Notes under the pieces: generated by a model
What the model was told of the DNA's origin: nothing
The model's input: the letters and a program-made list of their open reading frames with translations, nothing else
Database searches by the model: none
Part shown: positions 7,155 through 13,543 of the stretch, piece after piece
Numbering within the stretch: the first letter of the stretch is position 1
Layout of the letters: every line of letters begins with the position of its first letter
Source of the DNA: a virus
Virus record (IMG/VR): IMGVR_UViG_3300021424_000291
Span: 1-20,432 of that record
Strand: one strand, 5' to 3'
DNA: 20,432 bases
Made by a program: the position numbers and the translations under genes

Positions 7155-7177
7155 AGAACACTCCTTCATTGTGTTCT
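7155..7177. repeat. Inverted repeat at the transcription start of the dioxygenase operon
   Basis: AGAACAC and GTGTTCT form a perfect 7-bp inverted repeat around nine bases. It begins directly after the -10 box and spans the predicted start site and the AAGGAG ribosome site. As DNA it could be an operator; as RNA, if transcription starts at its first base, it would hold most of the ribosome site in a hairpin loop. Confidence 0.45.
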
Positions 7178-7206
7178 ATTATATATGTGCATTTATTCTC
7201 TGTCAA
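7178..7206 (-). promoter_or_regulatory. Perfect sigma-70 consensus promoter of the modification-replication operon
   Basis: The minus strand carries TTGACA (7206-7201), a 17-bp spacer and TATAAT (7183-7178), an exact match to the housekeeping consensus. The predicted start near 7171 gives an 18-base leader before the dioxygenase ATG. It should act as a strong early promoter for the dioxygenase and probably for the whole run down to regA, since no terminator is evident in between. Confidence 0.85.
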
Positions 7207-7237
7207 ATAAAACTGTGGGGGCAAGAACTGCCCCCAC
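7205..7237 (-). terminator. Rho-independent terminator of the 98-aa gene
   Basis: On the minus strand GTGGGGGCA and TGCCCCCAC form a 9-bp GC-rich stem with a five-base loop (7215-7237), followed by AGTTTTATTT. It lies 30 bases after the stop of the 98-aa gene and its T-tract abuts the -35 box of the next promoter, insulating the two units. On the plus strand no T-run follows, so it acts in one direction. Confidence 0.85.
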
Positions 7238-7267
7238 GAGAACCAGAACGGTTTTGTTTTGCCAAGA

Positions 7268-7564
7268 TTAGGCAGTCATCGAGACACTGATAGCATCACG
7301 ATAGAGAGTCTTGCGAGCGCGAGCAACCTGACCCTGATCGAGATACTTCTCGAACTGGTTCGAAGGATTGCCAAGGCGATACGCAAACACTTTCTCACCA
7401 CGCGAGTTCGTGATGCGATTGGTGTATACAGAGATACCCTCATTGCGTGCACGATAAGCGAGGTCAGCAACATTATCAACCTTAAAAAGCGTACGACCCT
7501 GACGTGAAGTCACGGTGTTGCCATCAGCAAGATAAGTTACAAACGAGTTAAGAGCATTAGCCAT
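7268..7564 (-). CDS. Small basic protein of unknown function, single-gene unit
   Basis: A 98-aa protein (MANALNSFVTYLADG...) I do not recognise. It is basic and contains no membrane segment or known motif; the C-terminal third (QGQVARARKTLYRDA) is probably helical. I chose the ATG at 7564 because GAAGG stands eight bases before it; an in-frame start 24 codons earlier would lie in the structured leader. It has its own promoter, a stem-loop leader and a strong terminator, making a transcript of about 400 bases. This suggests high early expression as an independent unit, for example a host-takeover or nucleic-acid-binding protein, but that is inference. Confidence 0.8.
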   Translation of the reverse strand: MANALNSFVTYLADGNTVTSRQGRTLFKVDNVADLAYRARNEGISVYTNRITNSRGEKVFAYRLGNPSNQFEKYLDQGQVARARKTLYRDAISVSMTA

Positions 7565-7581
7565 ATAATATACCTTCACAA

Positions 7582-7627
7582 AAACCCCTTCAATAATATC
7601 GCAAGATTGGGGCTTGCCTTGCGATAT
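7582..7627 (-). promoter_or_regulatory. 5' stem-loop with possible pseudoknot in the leader of the 98-aa gene
   Basis: The predicted transcript starts at or next to a perfect 10-bp stem, ATATCGCAAG with CTTGCGATAT (7627-7618 and 7605-7596). The 12-base loop contains AAGCCCC (7615-7609), which can pair with GGGGTTT (7588-7582; seven pairs, one G-U) just downstream, giving an H-type pseudoknot with connectors of two, three and seven bases. The pairing ends four bases before the GAAGG ribosome site, so it could protect the 5' end or control translation. Confidence 0.5.
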
Positions 7628-7634
7628 ACCATTC

Positions 7635-7663
7635 ATTATATACTAACAAACGGCAAAAGTAAA
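7635..7663 (-). promoter_or_regulatory. Promoter of the 98-aa gene (TTTACT-N17-TATAAT)
   Basis: The minus strand has TTTACT (7663-7658), 17 bases, then TATAAT (7640-7635). Its -35 region AGTTTACTTTTG is identical over 12 bases to the plus-strand promoter at 20071. The predicted start is at about 7628, the base of a stem-loop. The -35 lies directly after the stop of the upstream 64-aa gene. Confidence 0.75.
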
Positions 7664-7665
7664 CT

Positions 7666-7860
7666 TTACAAATAACAAAACAATCTTTGCGTTATCAAAG
7701 AATCTTGCAATGTTTTATATCGTTCTTCAAGAACACTAATTGCTGTATTGTAATGTCCAGTGCCTTCTTCGCTTGGTTTGTAATAGTACATCTTAAGCGT
7801 TTCGATTTCACTCTTCAAGACTGCAAGATATTCTTCTTTTGAAAATTCAATCATACTCAT
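7666..7860 (-). CDS. Conserved-looking small helical protein
   Basis: A 64-aa acidic protein (MSMIEFSKEEYLAVLKSEIETL...) likely to be two helices, the second being TAISVLEERYKTLQDSL. Proteins of this pattern (a helix, a Gly-His-Tyr/Ile-x-Thr-Ala turn, and a VLE-type helix) occur in marine T4-like phages without an assigned function; this is from memory. It starts five bases after the stop of the upstream oxygenase gene, so the two are cotranscribed. An alternative start is the third-codon ATG. Confidence 0.65.
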   Translation of the reverse strand: MSMIEFSKEEYLAVLKSEIETLKMYYYKPSEEGTGHYNTAISVLEERYKTLQDSLITQRLFCYL

Positions 7861-7865
7861 GATAA

Positions 7866-8495
7866 TTACTGTAAAATAAGTTCTGTTAGTTGTGTATTAT
7901 CTCCAAGTTTTCCTGACAAAAAGGTGTTGAAAGATAGGCTTATCCGCGTTTCTTGGTAATTTTCGTCATGTAAAACTGGGACTGAGTGTCTAAGATAAGA
8001 AGGAAAAAGATACAATACTCCTGTTCCTGATGGCGCCCACCATGTTTCTGCATTATAAAGATGAGCATCGGTTGATGAAAACTTTAAAATTAAGTTATTG
8101 TGTGCTTCAAATTTATGAAAATTAATTTTATCAGTCAAAGGATCTGCATTAATATATAACACACCAGAAATAAAACTATTTCCGTGATTGTGTTCGTGAT
8201 GATATTGCGTCTTAGTTGTATAATTCAACCATGATTGTGTTATGTATATGCTTAGATCATCACGAGGTTTGAACGCCTCATTAAAGAATTTTATTGTGGA
8301 TTGTAAACAAAAATCGCGCACATCTTTGAGAGCAGTTTCTTCTAAAACTTTAGAATTTATACTAGTTTCATTACCAAAATTGGGTCGGCGTTCTAAATTA
8401 TTTACAAAATTCCTTTCTTCATCTGTAAATTCACGATTCAAACAAAATCTTGCTACAGGAATCGGAAATAGACCAAGTATTTCAATATCACTCAT
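7866..8495 (-). CDS. 2OG-Fe(II) oxygenase, TIGR02466-like
   Basis: A 209-aa oxygenase of the double-stranded beta-helix fold. The N-terminal GLFPIPVARF is typical of this family. The iron-binding part is YHHEHNHGNSFISGVLYI (98-115; His100 and His102 or His104 as candidates) and LFPSYLRHSVPV with H170, followed by TRISLSFN with R184. Members are frequent in marine phages; substrates are unknown and both protein and small-molecule hydroxylation are possible. The gene is noticeably AT-rich. It starts with the same bases (xTGAGTGATATTGAAAT) as the CobS-like gene. Confidence 0.8.
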   Translation of the reverse strand: MSDIEILGLFPIPVARFCLNREFTDEERNFVNNLERRPNFGNETSINSKVLEETALKDVRDFCLQSTIKFFNEAFKPRDDLSIYITQSWLNYTTKTQYHHEHNHGNSFISGVLYINADPLTDKINFHKFEAHNNLILKFSSTDAHLYNAETWWAPSGTGVLYLFPSYLRHSVPVLHDENYQETRISLSFNTFLSGKLGDNTQLTELILQ

Positions 8496-8526
8496 ATATT
8501 AATTTCCCATATAAAATCATATGAGA

Positions 8527-8534
8527 TATTTATG
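8527..8534 (-). promoter_or_regulatory. Candidate T4-type late promoter
   Basis: In the 59-base gap before the oxygenase gene at 8495 the minus strand reads CATAAATA, one base off the T4 late octamer TATAAATA and within the relaxed NATAAATA form described for marine T4-like phages. It stands about 30 bases before the ATG, a normal distance. gp55, the factor that reads such sites, is encoded at 16283-16822. Confidence 0.4.
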
Positions 8535-8554
8535 CAACAATAAATTGAGAAAAA

Positions 8555-8749
8555 TTACTCACCATTTGGATGCCTCTCATTAAAAGTATCCATCCAATTT
8601 TTAAGATATTGTCTGGCTTCCTTTTGGTTTACACCAAAGACTTCAGCGATATATGGTGACGCGCCAAACATATTCATACAACCTGTTTCGCGCAATGCAT
8701 CCAAGTAATCATTAATCTTTTCTTGCATTTCCATTCTAAACTGATCCAT
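8555..8749 (-). CDS. Small conserved protein, helix-turn-helix-like
   Basis: A 64-aa protein: YLDALRETGCMNMFGASPYIAEVFGVNQKEARQYLKNWMDTF. The order helix, MFGA-PY turn, FG(V)-x-x-EAR helix and WM is a pattern I associate with small conserved proteins in marine T4-like phages; its function is not known. The arrangement resembles a compact helix-turn-helix. It starts 11 bases after the CobS-like gene with a GAGG ribosome site, so it is probably cotranscribed with it. Confidence 0.7.
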   Translation of the reverse strand: MDQFRMEMQEKINDYLDALRETGCMNMFGASPYIAEVFGVNQKEARQYLKNWMDTFNERHPNGE

Positions 8750-8760
8750 AAATACCTCTA

Positions 8761-10194
8761 TTAAAACGGAATATCTTCTTTGTCAAGAGTATCTTCAGCA
8801 TGAACATTTTTCAACTCATAGGCGAGCGGTGCATTTTTGTTCGCCACCAGCGTGACAAGAGTTTTGGCGACACGATCAATAATCTGCTCAGTGTTCATAC
8901 CCTGACTGCGTTCTTTTTCAAGTTCATGTGCAGACAGTGTTACTGTTTGACTTTGACCGTTTTTCGTGACACGAACAATTAAATCATCTGAATTAGGACT
9001 TGAGAGATTTTCAATCTTGACTTCATCTGATGACATAGGAGCAGGAGCAGTTGCCTCCGCATCAACCTTTGTGTAGAGATCAAGAAACGCAGTCTTGGTG
9101 TCAGTATCGAATCGGTTCAGACACATCTCAATTGCTTTCAGACGATTGCCGAAGATAGAGTAGGCTTTCGTGATATGCACAAGACGACGAGTCGAGATAA
9201 CTTCATCAACCGCACCATCAGCGAAAGACTTGCGAATCACATCAGCCCACATGATCAGACGATCGATGAAAACTGCATCCGTCAAATTATATAGCGCAAA
9301 GTTCTTCTCAAGAATCTTGCGCTCGGTAGCAGCAGGAGGGTACTCTTGCTCGACCGTGATTGCGAAACGCTCAAGGAACGCTTCGTTGAGCAAATTTGTA
9401 CCGATAAATCGACCATCATCACTGCCCTTGCCCTTCGTGTTTGCAGTTGCAATTACATTGAAGCCAACGGCAGGATGCACAACCTCACCAGTCTTCTTGT
9501 CGAAGTATGGCTTGCCCTCAAGAATCGGCTGCAAGCAGAGGATGTCCTCGGTGCCAAGATCACACTCATCAAGAAGAAGAACCGCACCACGACGCATTGC
9601 AGTCAACACAGGACCCTCGCGGCGAACTGTGCTACCATCAATCAGTTCGTAAGAACCAATCAGATCAGACTCATCGGTGCGCTTCGTGATATTGACGCGA
9701 ATCAACTCACGCTTGAGCGCAGCACAAACTTGCTCGATCATCATGGTCTTGCCGTTGCCCGACAGACCAGTGATGTAGACAGGGTAGAAAATGCGAGACT
9801 TGATAATGTCGCGCATGTCGTTGAAGAATCCGAACGGAACATAAGTGTTGCTCTTCTCAGGAACAAATGATTCGGTGACGTTTTGCGCACGCTTGCTCGC
9901 AAGATTTATAACCTGCGCGAGAGGAGCCATCGCAACCTGAGCAAGAGATTGCTCAACAACAGGATTTGAAACAACATTCTTGGGAAGAATGTTGAACGTG
10001 TTTCGCGCAACCTTGCGCTCACGAAGAATGAAGTATGGGAAATTTTCAATCCCATTCTTCTTGTTATCGCAATAGGAATTGAGTTCCTTCAGCGTGATTG
10101 TTTCCTTGTCGAAGAATGCATGAATCTTCTCAAGGAATTCAGTCTGAGACTGCGGCGAACTATAGAAAGATTTTCTCATTTCAATATCACTCAC
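8761..10194 (-). CDS. cobS: CobS/MoxR-like AAA+ ATPase
   Basis: A 477-aa AAA+ ATPase with Walker A GLSGNGKT at 143-150, Walker B VLLLDE at 205-210, a sensor-1-type ATANTKGKG, and an arginine-rich helical C-terminal part. Such proteins are called CobS in cyanophages, after the cobaltochelatase subunit, but at 477 aa it is longer than bacterial CobS and may act generally as a MoxR-type remodeller. The partner CobT-like VWA protein is encoded just upstream. The N-terminal 100 residues are a possible adaptor domain. The start is a GTG at 10194 or the ATG at 10179; neither has a strong ribosome site. The protein ends EDIPF, like the C-terminal tip of bacterial single-stranded-DNA-binding protein. 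Confidence 0.8.
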   Translation of the reverse strand: MSDIEMRKSFYSSPQSQTEFLEKIHAFFDKETITLKELNSYCDNKKNGIENFPYFILRERKVARNTFNILPKNVVSNPVVEQSLAQVAMAPLAQVINLASKRAQNVTESFVPEKSNTYVPFGFFNDMRDIIKSRIFYPVYITGLSGNGKTMMIEQVCAALKRELIRVNITKRTDESDLIGSYELIDGSTVRREGPVLTAMRRGAVLLLDECDLGTEDILCLQPILEGKPYFDKKTGEVVHPAVGFNVIATANTKGKGSDDGRFIGTNLLNEAFLERFAITVEQEYPPAATERKILEKNFALYNLTDAVFIDRLIMWADVIRKSFADGAVDEVISTRRLVHITKAYSIFGNRLKAIEMCLNRFDTDTKTAFLDLYTKVDAEATAPAPMSSDEVKIENLSSPNSDDLIVRVTKNGQSQTVTLSAHELEKERSQGMNTEQIIDRVAKTLVTLVANKNAPLAYELKNVHAEDTLDKEDIPF

Positions 10195-10210
10195 TGTTTA
10201 CATTATAAAA

Positions 10211-10396
10211 TTAAACGCGGACCAAGCGAAACTTTTCAGTCTCACTAGGGTCACCACCATAGGGAATGAACCGAAGTTCATCACCCTCAATTTCAACGGC
10301 GAACGCACCATTGGGCGTTTCACTGTAGTAAATACCAGCGCGTTCAGAAAACTGAAGGTGCGCTACCGTTTCAAGATCAGTAGGAAATTTCATCAT
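10211..10396 (-). CDS. Unknown 61-aa protein
   Basis: A short protein, MMKFPTDLETVAHLQ...RLVRV, with several beta-strand-like stretches (GAFAVEIEGDELRFIPYGG). I do not recognise it. A longer frame would start at TTG upstream, inside the promoter; the ATG at 10396 or the next at 10393 is more likely. The predicted transcription start is at this ATG, so it may be translated from a leaderless mRNA. It lies between the CobT-like and CobS-like genes. Confidence 0.65.
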   Translation of the reverse strand: MMKFPTDLETVAHLQFSERAGIYYSETPNGAFAVEIEGDELRFIPYGGDPSETEKFRLVRV

Positions 10397-10402
10397 ACAA
10401 CC

Positions 10403-10431
10403 ATTATTGCTCGAAGATGCTCGAAAGTAAA
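10403..10431 (-). promoter_or_regulatory. Promoter of the 61-aa and CobS-like genes
   Basis: TTTACT (10431-10426), 17 bases and AATAAT (10408-10403) on the minus strand. The start codon follows the -10 by only six bases. The spacer contains a direct repeat of GCTCGAA on the plus strand with a 10-base period (10409-10415 and 10419-10425). Confidence 0.65.
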
Positions 10432-10449
10432 GGAGTATTTTCTCTATAT

Positions 10450-10468
10450 AAATCAATAACTTACGCAG
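10450..10468 (-). promoter_or_regulatory. Repeated upstream element, copy 1
   Basis: The minus strand reads CTGCGTAAGTTATTGATTT, matching 18 of 19 bases of the element at 12806-12824. In both places 18 bases separate it from the -35 box and it is centred about 63 bases before the predicted start, a position typical of an activator site. It sits just after the CobT-like gene stop. Confidence 0.6.
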
Positions 10469-10472
10469 TCAC

Positions 10473-12752
10473 TCACGCAACCGCCAATTCTTCGGCGAGT
10501 TTAGTCAACAGCAATCGATTGGTGCGCTTGCTGTTCAGATTATCGCCGAAGACTTTCGCCATCTTATTCTTGCTCATGTCTTGAGTGATATTCAACTTCT
10601 CGTCGGTGACGTTGTCAGACGGTATACCAACATAGAAGTATTTTTCATAACCAAGATTCTTGGTCGTAAAGAAATTGTGACGATTGAAAGAATTGCGAAT
10701 CGCTTGCTGTTCATCAAAAGACTTATCGTGAACAATAAATTTCATATCACGTTTGATTGCTTTCGGATTGCCGATATAGAAACCGATATGCTTGCAACCA
10801 GTCACATCAGCAACTAACTGCGTGATTGACTTTTGAAACGACCAACAATTTTCCATCTTAATCTTCTTCTTGGTCTTTTTGTCGACAAGATAGTAAACAG
10901 CGTTGCGATCGACATCATGATAGTGAGTGTTTTCTGATGGCGGAAAATGAATATCAACACCACCTTCACCATCAGTCAGATATACAACGTTGCAAACATC
11001 GAGTTGATGATGACGCTGAAATCGAGTGATGATCTCACGAGAAGCAAGCAATGTCTGAATGAACGGAGTTCCGTTCAAGCCAAAGCCAGAACGATCCCAG
11101 TCGTTGAACTCGCCGTCAGGAGCATGATTGTAACGATAAGCACCATACCGTATATACTCGCTCGAGATCACGCAAAGCATATTGAATGCCTTGCGATACT
11201 GAACAGGCGACAACGAAGTGCCAATCAGATGCTTGAGATGAAACCAATCCTGACCAACAATCATGTCAGTAAATTTTTCAGAAACAAATCGTTCGCTTTT
11301 ACGCATCTCAATCAATTTGTTGTTGCTGTAACAGTCATCACTGAAGCCATAGACTTCGACAGGAACATTCGCAAGTTTACAGAACGAAACAAGAATCAGC
11401 ATCTGGTCAACAGTATTGCGAATTAGATCGCACATCGAACCAGACATATCAACGAACAGAATGTATCCGTGATTCTTGCCCTTCGGCACAACCGTGATCT
11501 TCTTGAAGAGATCATTGCTGAACTTGTATTTGTGCAGCACATTCAGATTCAGTTCGCCAGTGCGAGCAGTCTGCGTTCGAGCATACTCGCTGGCTTTCTT
11601 GCGCATCTCAAACTCTTTGAGAATATGCATAATGACTTTCTTGTTCGCAGCATTGAAACGACGAACAGACTTCTGCACAACAGTCTCATAAGAGATGTGA
11701 TTTCGACCATATGGTTTGTACGGATCGGCAATCTGCTCTCTAAAGTATCGCTCGAGATCATTCATGACTTCCGTGTTCGGAAGAATAATGTTCTCAAGAT
11801 TCGCTTCAGGAAGATTGAACATGAAAACTTTGCCAGAGGAATTGACGAGTTCGCCCTCGCGCTGGCGGAAAATTTGATCGGTGACAGAATGCGGCTCACC
11901 ATCATCTTCTGAATCGCCATTGTTCACAGTCTTGGAAGAAGTTTTTTCCTCTTCGTCAGACTCTTCCTCACTCTCATCAGTGCTGTCAGAATCTTCGCCA
12001 TCTGATTCTTCACCAAGATCTGATTCCTCATCAGAATCAGCAGAATCGCTGGCTTCGTCGCCGTCACGAAACTCATCATCTTCTTCGTCGAATGAATCTT
12101 CTGATTCTATTTCGGAATCGCCGTCTTCGATTTGCGGCGGAGCAAAGGCATTCATCAGGTCATTCTTGTTCTGAATTTTGTCTTGTTCGTGCTCTTTGAC
12201 ATAGTCAAACACACGTCGCGCAATGTCAACAACTTGATCCCAGGTTTCGGCATTTTCGACTTCGCGCACTATGTCGCGCTCGGCGTCATTGAATTCAACA
12301 ACAACGTGTGCGCCCATCTTGAATCGCAAATTGATACGGTCGATCAAATTCAACTTGTTGAGATCGCCGAGTTTCTTGATGCCGAAGAAGTCACGCTCAT
12401 AGAGAGACGCATAAGCACGAGCAAAAGCCTTGGCAAGACCAGGAAACTTGCGCTTGACAAGTTTCTCGATGCGCGCATCTTCGATGACATTCAAGAAATC
12501 TTTGTATTTCTTGCTGCTGCTGGCAACTTGATCGTGCCAACCTTGCTCGGGAGTATTCAGAGCATGACCGACTTCGTGACCTGTCAACAAGTCATAGAGA
12601 TCGCCATCCATGTCTTTCCATATAGGAAGGACCATCGTGCGTGACTTGAGATCAAAGTATGCAGTCTTGGTCTGCTGATGCGAGACCGTGATATTTTCCG
12701 TCGCCAAAAGTTTGGCTAGGATTGATTTAGAAGTCTGAATATTCGTACTCAT
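10473..12752 (-). CDS. cobT: CobT-like VWA protein with HEXXH metallopeptidase motif
   Basis: A 759-aa protein in three parts. The N-terminal domain has HEVGH at 59-63 and EDARIE at 91-96, an arrangement that could bind zinc (HEXXH plus a downstream Glu). Residues about 209-286 are a highly acidic Asp/Glu/Ser linker. From about 425 there is a von Willebrand A domain with the MIDAS motif DMSGSM at 435-440. The acidic linker and VWA domain are the layout of CobT, the partner of CobS in cobalt chelatase, and the CobS-like ATPase is encoded two genes downstream. Marine phage homologues are annotated as peptidase, VWA or CobT. I infer a MoxR-VWA ATPase pair; whether it inserts metal, cleaves or remodels a protein is open. 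AGAGG precedes the ATG by 11 bases. Confidence 0.75.
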   Translation of the reverse strand: MSTNIQTSKSILAKLLATENITVSHQQTKTAYFDLKSRTMVLPIWKDMDGDLYDLLTGHEVGHALNTPEQGWHDQVASSSKKYKDFLNVIEDARIEKLVKRKFPGLAKAFARAYASLYERDFFGIKKLGDLNKLNLIDRINLRFKMGAHVVVEFNDAERDIVREVENAETWDQVVDIARRVFDYVKEHEQDKIQNKNDLMNAFAPPQIEDGDSEIESEDSFDEEDDEFRDGDEASDSADSDEESDLGEESDGEDSDSTDESEEESDEEEKTSSKTVNNGDSEDDGEPHSVTDQIFRQREGELVNSSGKVFMFNLPEANLENIILPNTEVMNDLERYFREQIADPYKPYGRNHISYETVVQKSVRRFNAANKKVIMHILKEFEMRKKASEYARTQTARTGELNLNVLHKYKFSNDLFKKITVVPKGKNHGYILFVDMSGSMCDLIRNTVDQMLILVSFCKLANVPVEVYGFSDDCYSNNKLIEMRKSERFVSEKFTDMIVGQDWFHLKHLIGTSLSPVQYRKAFNMLCVISSEYIRYGAYRYNHAPDGEFNDWDRSGFGLNGTPFIQTLLASREIITRFQRHHQLDVCNVVYLTDGEGGVDIHFPPSENTHYHDVDRNAVYYLVDKKTKKKIKMENCWSFQKSITQLVADVTGCKHIGFYIGNPKAIKRDMKFIVHDKSFDEQQAIRNSFNRHNFFTTKNLGYEKYFYVGIPSDNVTDEKLNITQDMSKNKMAKVFGDNLNSKRTNRLLLTKLAEELAVA

Positions 12753-12758
12753 ACAGCC

Positions 12759-12787
12759 ATTATCCTCTCAAATGACCGAAAAGTAAA
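12759..12787 (-). promoter_or_regulatory. Promoter of the CobT-like gene
   Basis: TTTACT (12787-12782), 17 bases and GATAAT (12764-12759) on the minus strand. The ATG at 12752 follows the -10 by six bases, the same geometry as the promoter at 10403-10431. Confidence 0.65.
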
Positions 12788-12805
12788 GCGCAAAAAACTC
12801 TAATA

Positions 12806-12824
12806 AAATCAATAACTTGCGCAG
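12806..12824 (-). promoter_or_regulatory. Repeated upstream element, copy 2
   Basis: CTGCGCAAGTTATTGATTT on the minus strand, one base different from the copy at 10450-10468, at the same 18-base distance from the -35 and directly after the deformylase stop codon. Confidence 0.6.
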
Positions 12825-12825
12825 C

Positions 12826-13542
12826 CTATACTTTATACACGAAGACTTCGCTAGATTTTTCTTCCTTCGGCAACTGATCAAGAATTGTGATTTCTGGCGT
12901 CTTTTCTGCACTCACTGGCTTTAGTGCTTGTTTGTGTGTAGTAACTTGTCTTTCTGCTTTTGCTTCTGCTTCTGCTTTCTGAGCAGCGAACATCTTAATT
13001 CTCTTTACATTTTTCTTCACTTTGCGTTTGGCTTGTTCTAATCTAAACGAACTCACCTTATCTGTATATACAATTCCATCTAGGTGATCTAATTCATGTT
13101 GAACGCAAACAGCAGTGAGACCACTAAATGTTTCTTGAACCCAATCTCCATTAATTGCTTGAAATTTTACTGTCACGTTTTCCCAACGATCAATTTTTAA
13201 ATACAATCCAGGATAAGATAGACATCCTTCTTGATAATTTGACGGTACATATGAATGAGTGACAATTTCTGGATTAAACATTGTCCAAATTTCATTACCC
13301 ATATTAATTGCACAAAATCTTTCTTTATGACCAACTTGATTAGAAGATAAACCCAAACCCTCAAGTTTTCCTAACGTCTCAGCCATTGAAAAAGCAATGT
13401 AATGTGCTCTCTTATTGTCTTCAATTGATTCAAATTTAAAAGGAACAGTTGGTTCTCTCAAAATTGGATCATAAAAATCTACCAACTTATAGATTTCATA
13501 TTCTACAAGATCACCCTTGTATGTTTTGATCATCTTTGCCAT
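12826..13542 (-). CDS. def: Peptide deformylase
   Basis: A 238-aa enzyme that removes formyl groups from N-terminal methionine; phage copies are common in marine phages and are thought to favour processing of certain proteins during infection. All three family motifs are present: GLSSNQVG at 64-71 (GxGxAAxQ motif with Ser-Ser in place of Ala-Ala), EGCLS at 105-109 with metal ligand C107, and QHELDH at 148-153 with H149, E150 and H153. Typical phage deformylases stop soon after the last motif; this one has an extra tail of about 70 residues that is first Lys/Ala-rich, then acidic. It starts one base after gp46. Confidence 0.9.
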   Translation of the reverse strand: MAKMIKTYKGDLVEYEIYKLVDFYDPILREPTVPFKFESIEDNKRAHYIAFSMAETLGKLEGLGLSSNQVGHKERFCAINMGNEIWTMFNPEIVTHSYVPSNYQEGCLSYPGLYLKIDRWENVTVKFQAINGDWVQETFSGLTAVCVQHELDHLDGIVYTDKVSSFRLEQAKRKVKKNVKRIKMFAAQKAEAEAKAERQVTTHKQALKPVSAEKTPEITILDQLPKEEKSSEVFVYKV

Positions 13543-13543
13543 A

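Noticed and set aside
9170-9870. Long open frames on the plus strand opposite the CobS-like gene (up to about 170 codons)
   Set aside because: They lie wholly opposite a gene with clear AAA+ motifs, have no ribosome site and read as biased, repetitive composition; they are shadows of the real codons.
10202-10230. TATAAT before the CobS-like gene, seven bases from its GTG
   Set aside because: A 17-base spacer would place TTCGCT at -35, which matches neither the consensus nor TTTACT; the gene can be transcribed from 10403-10431.
11881-12174. Serine-rich plus-strand frame opposite the CobT-like gene
   Set aside because: It is the reverse complement of the acidic Asp/Glu/Ser linker; low complexity explains the open frame.
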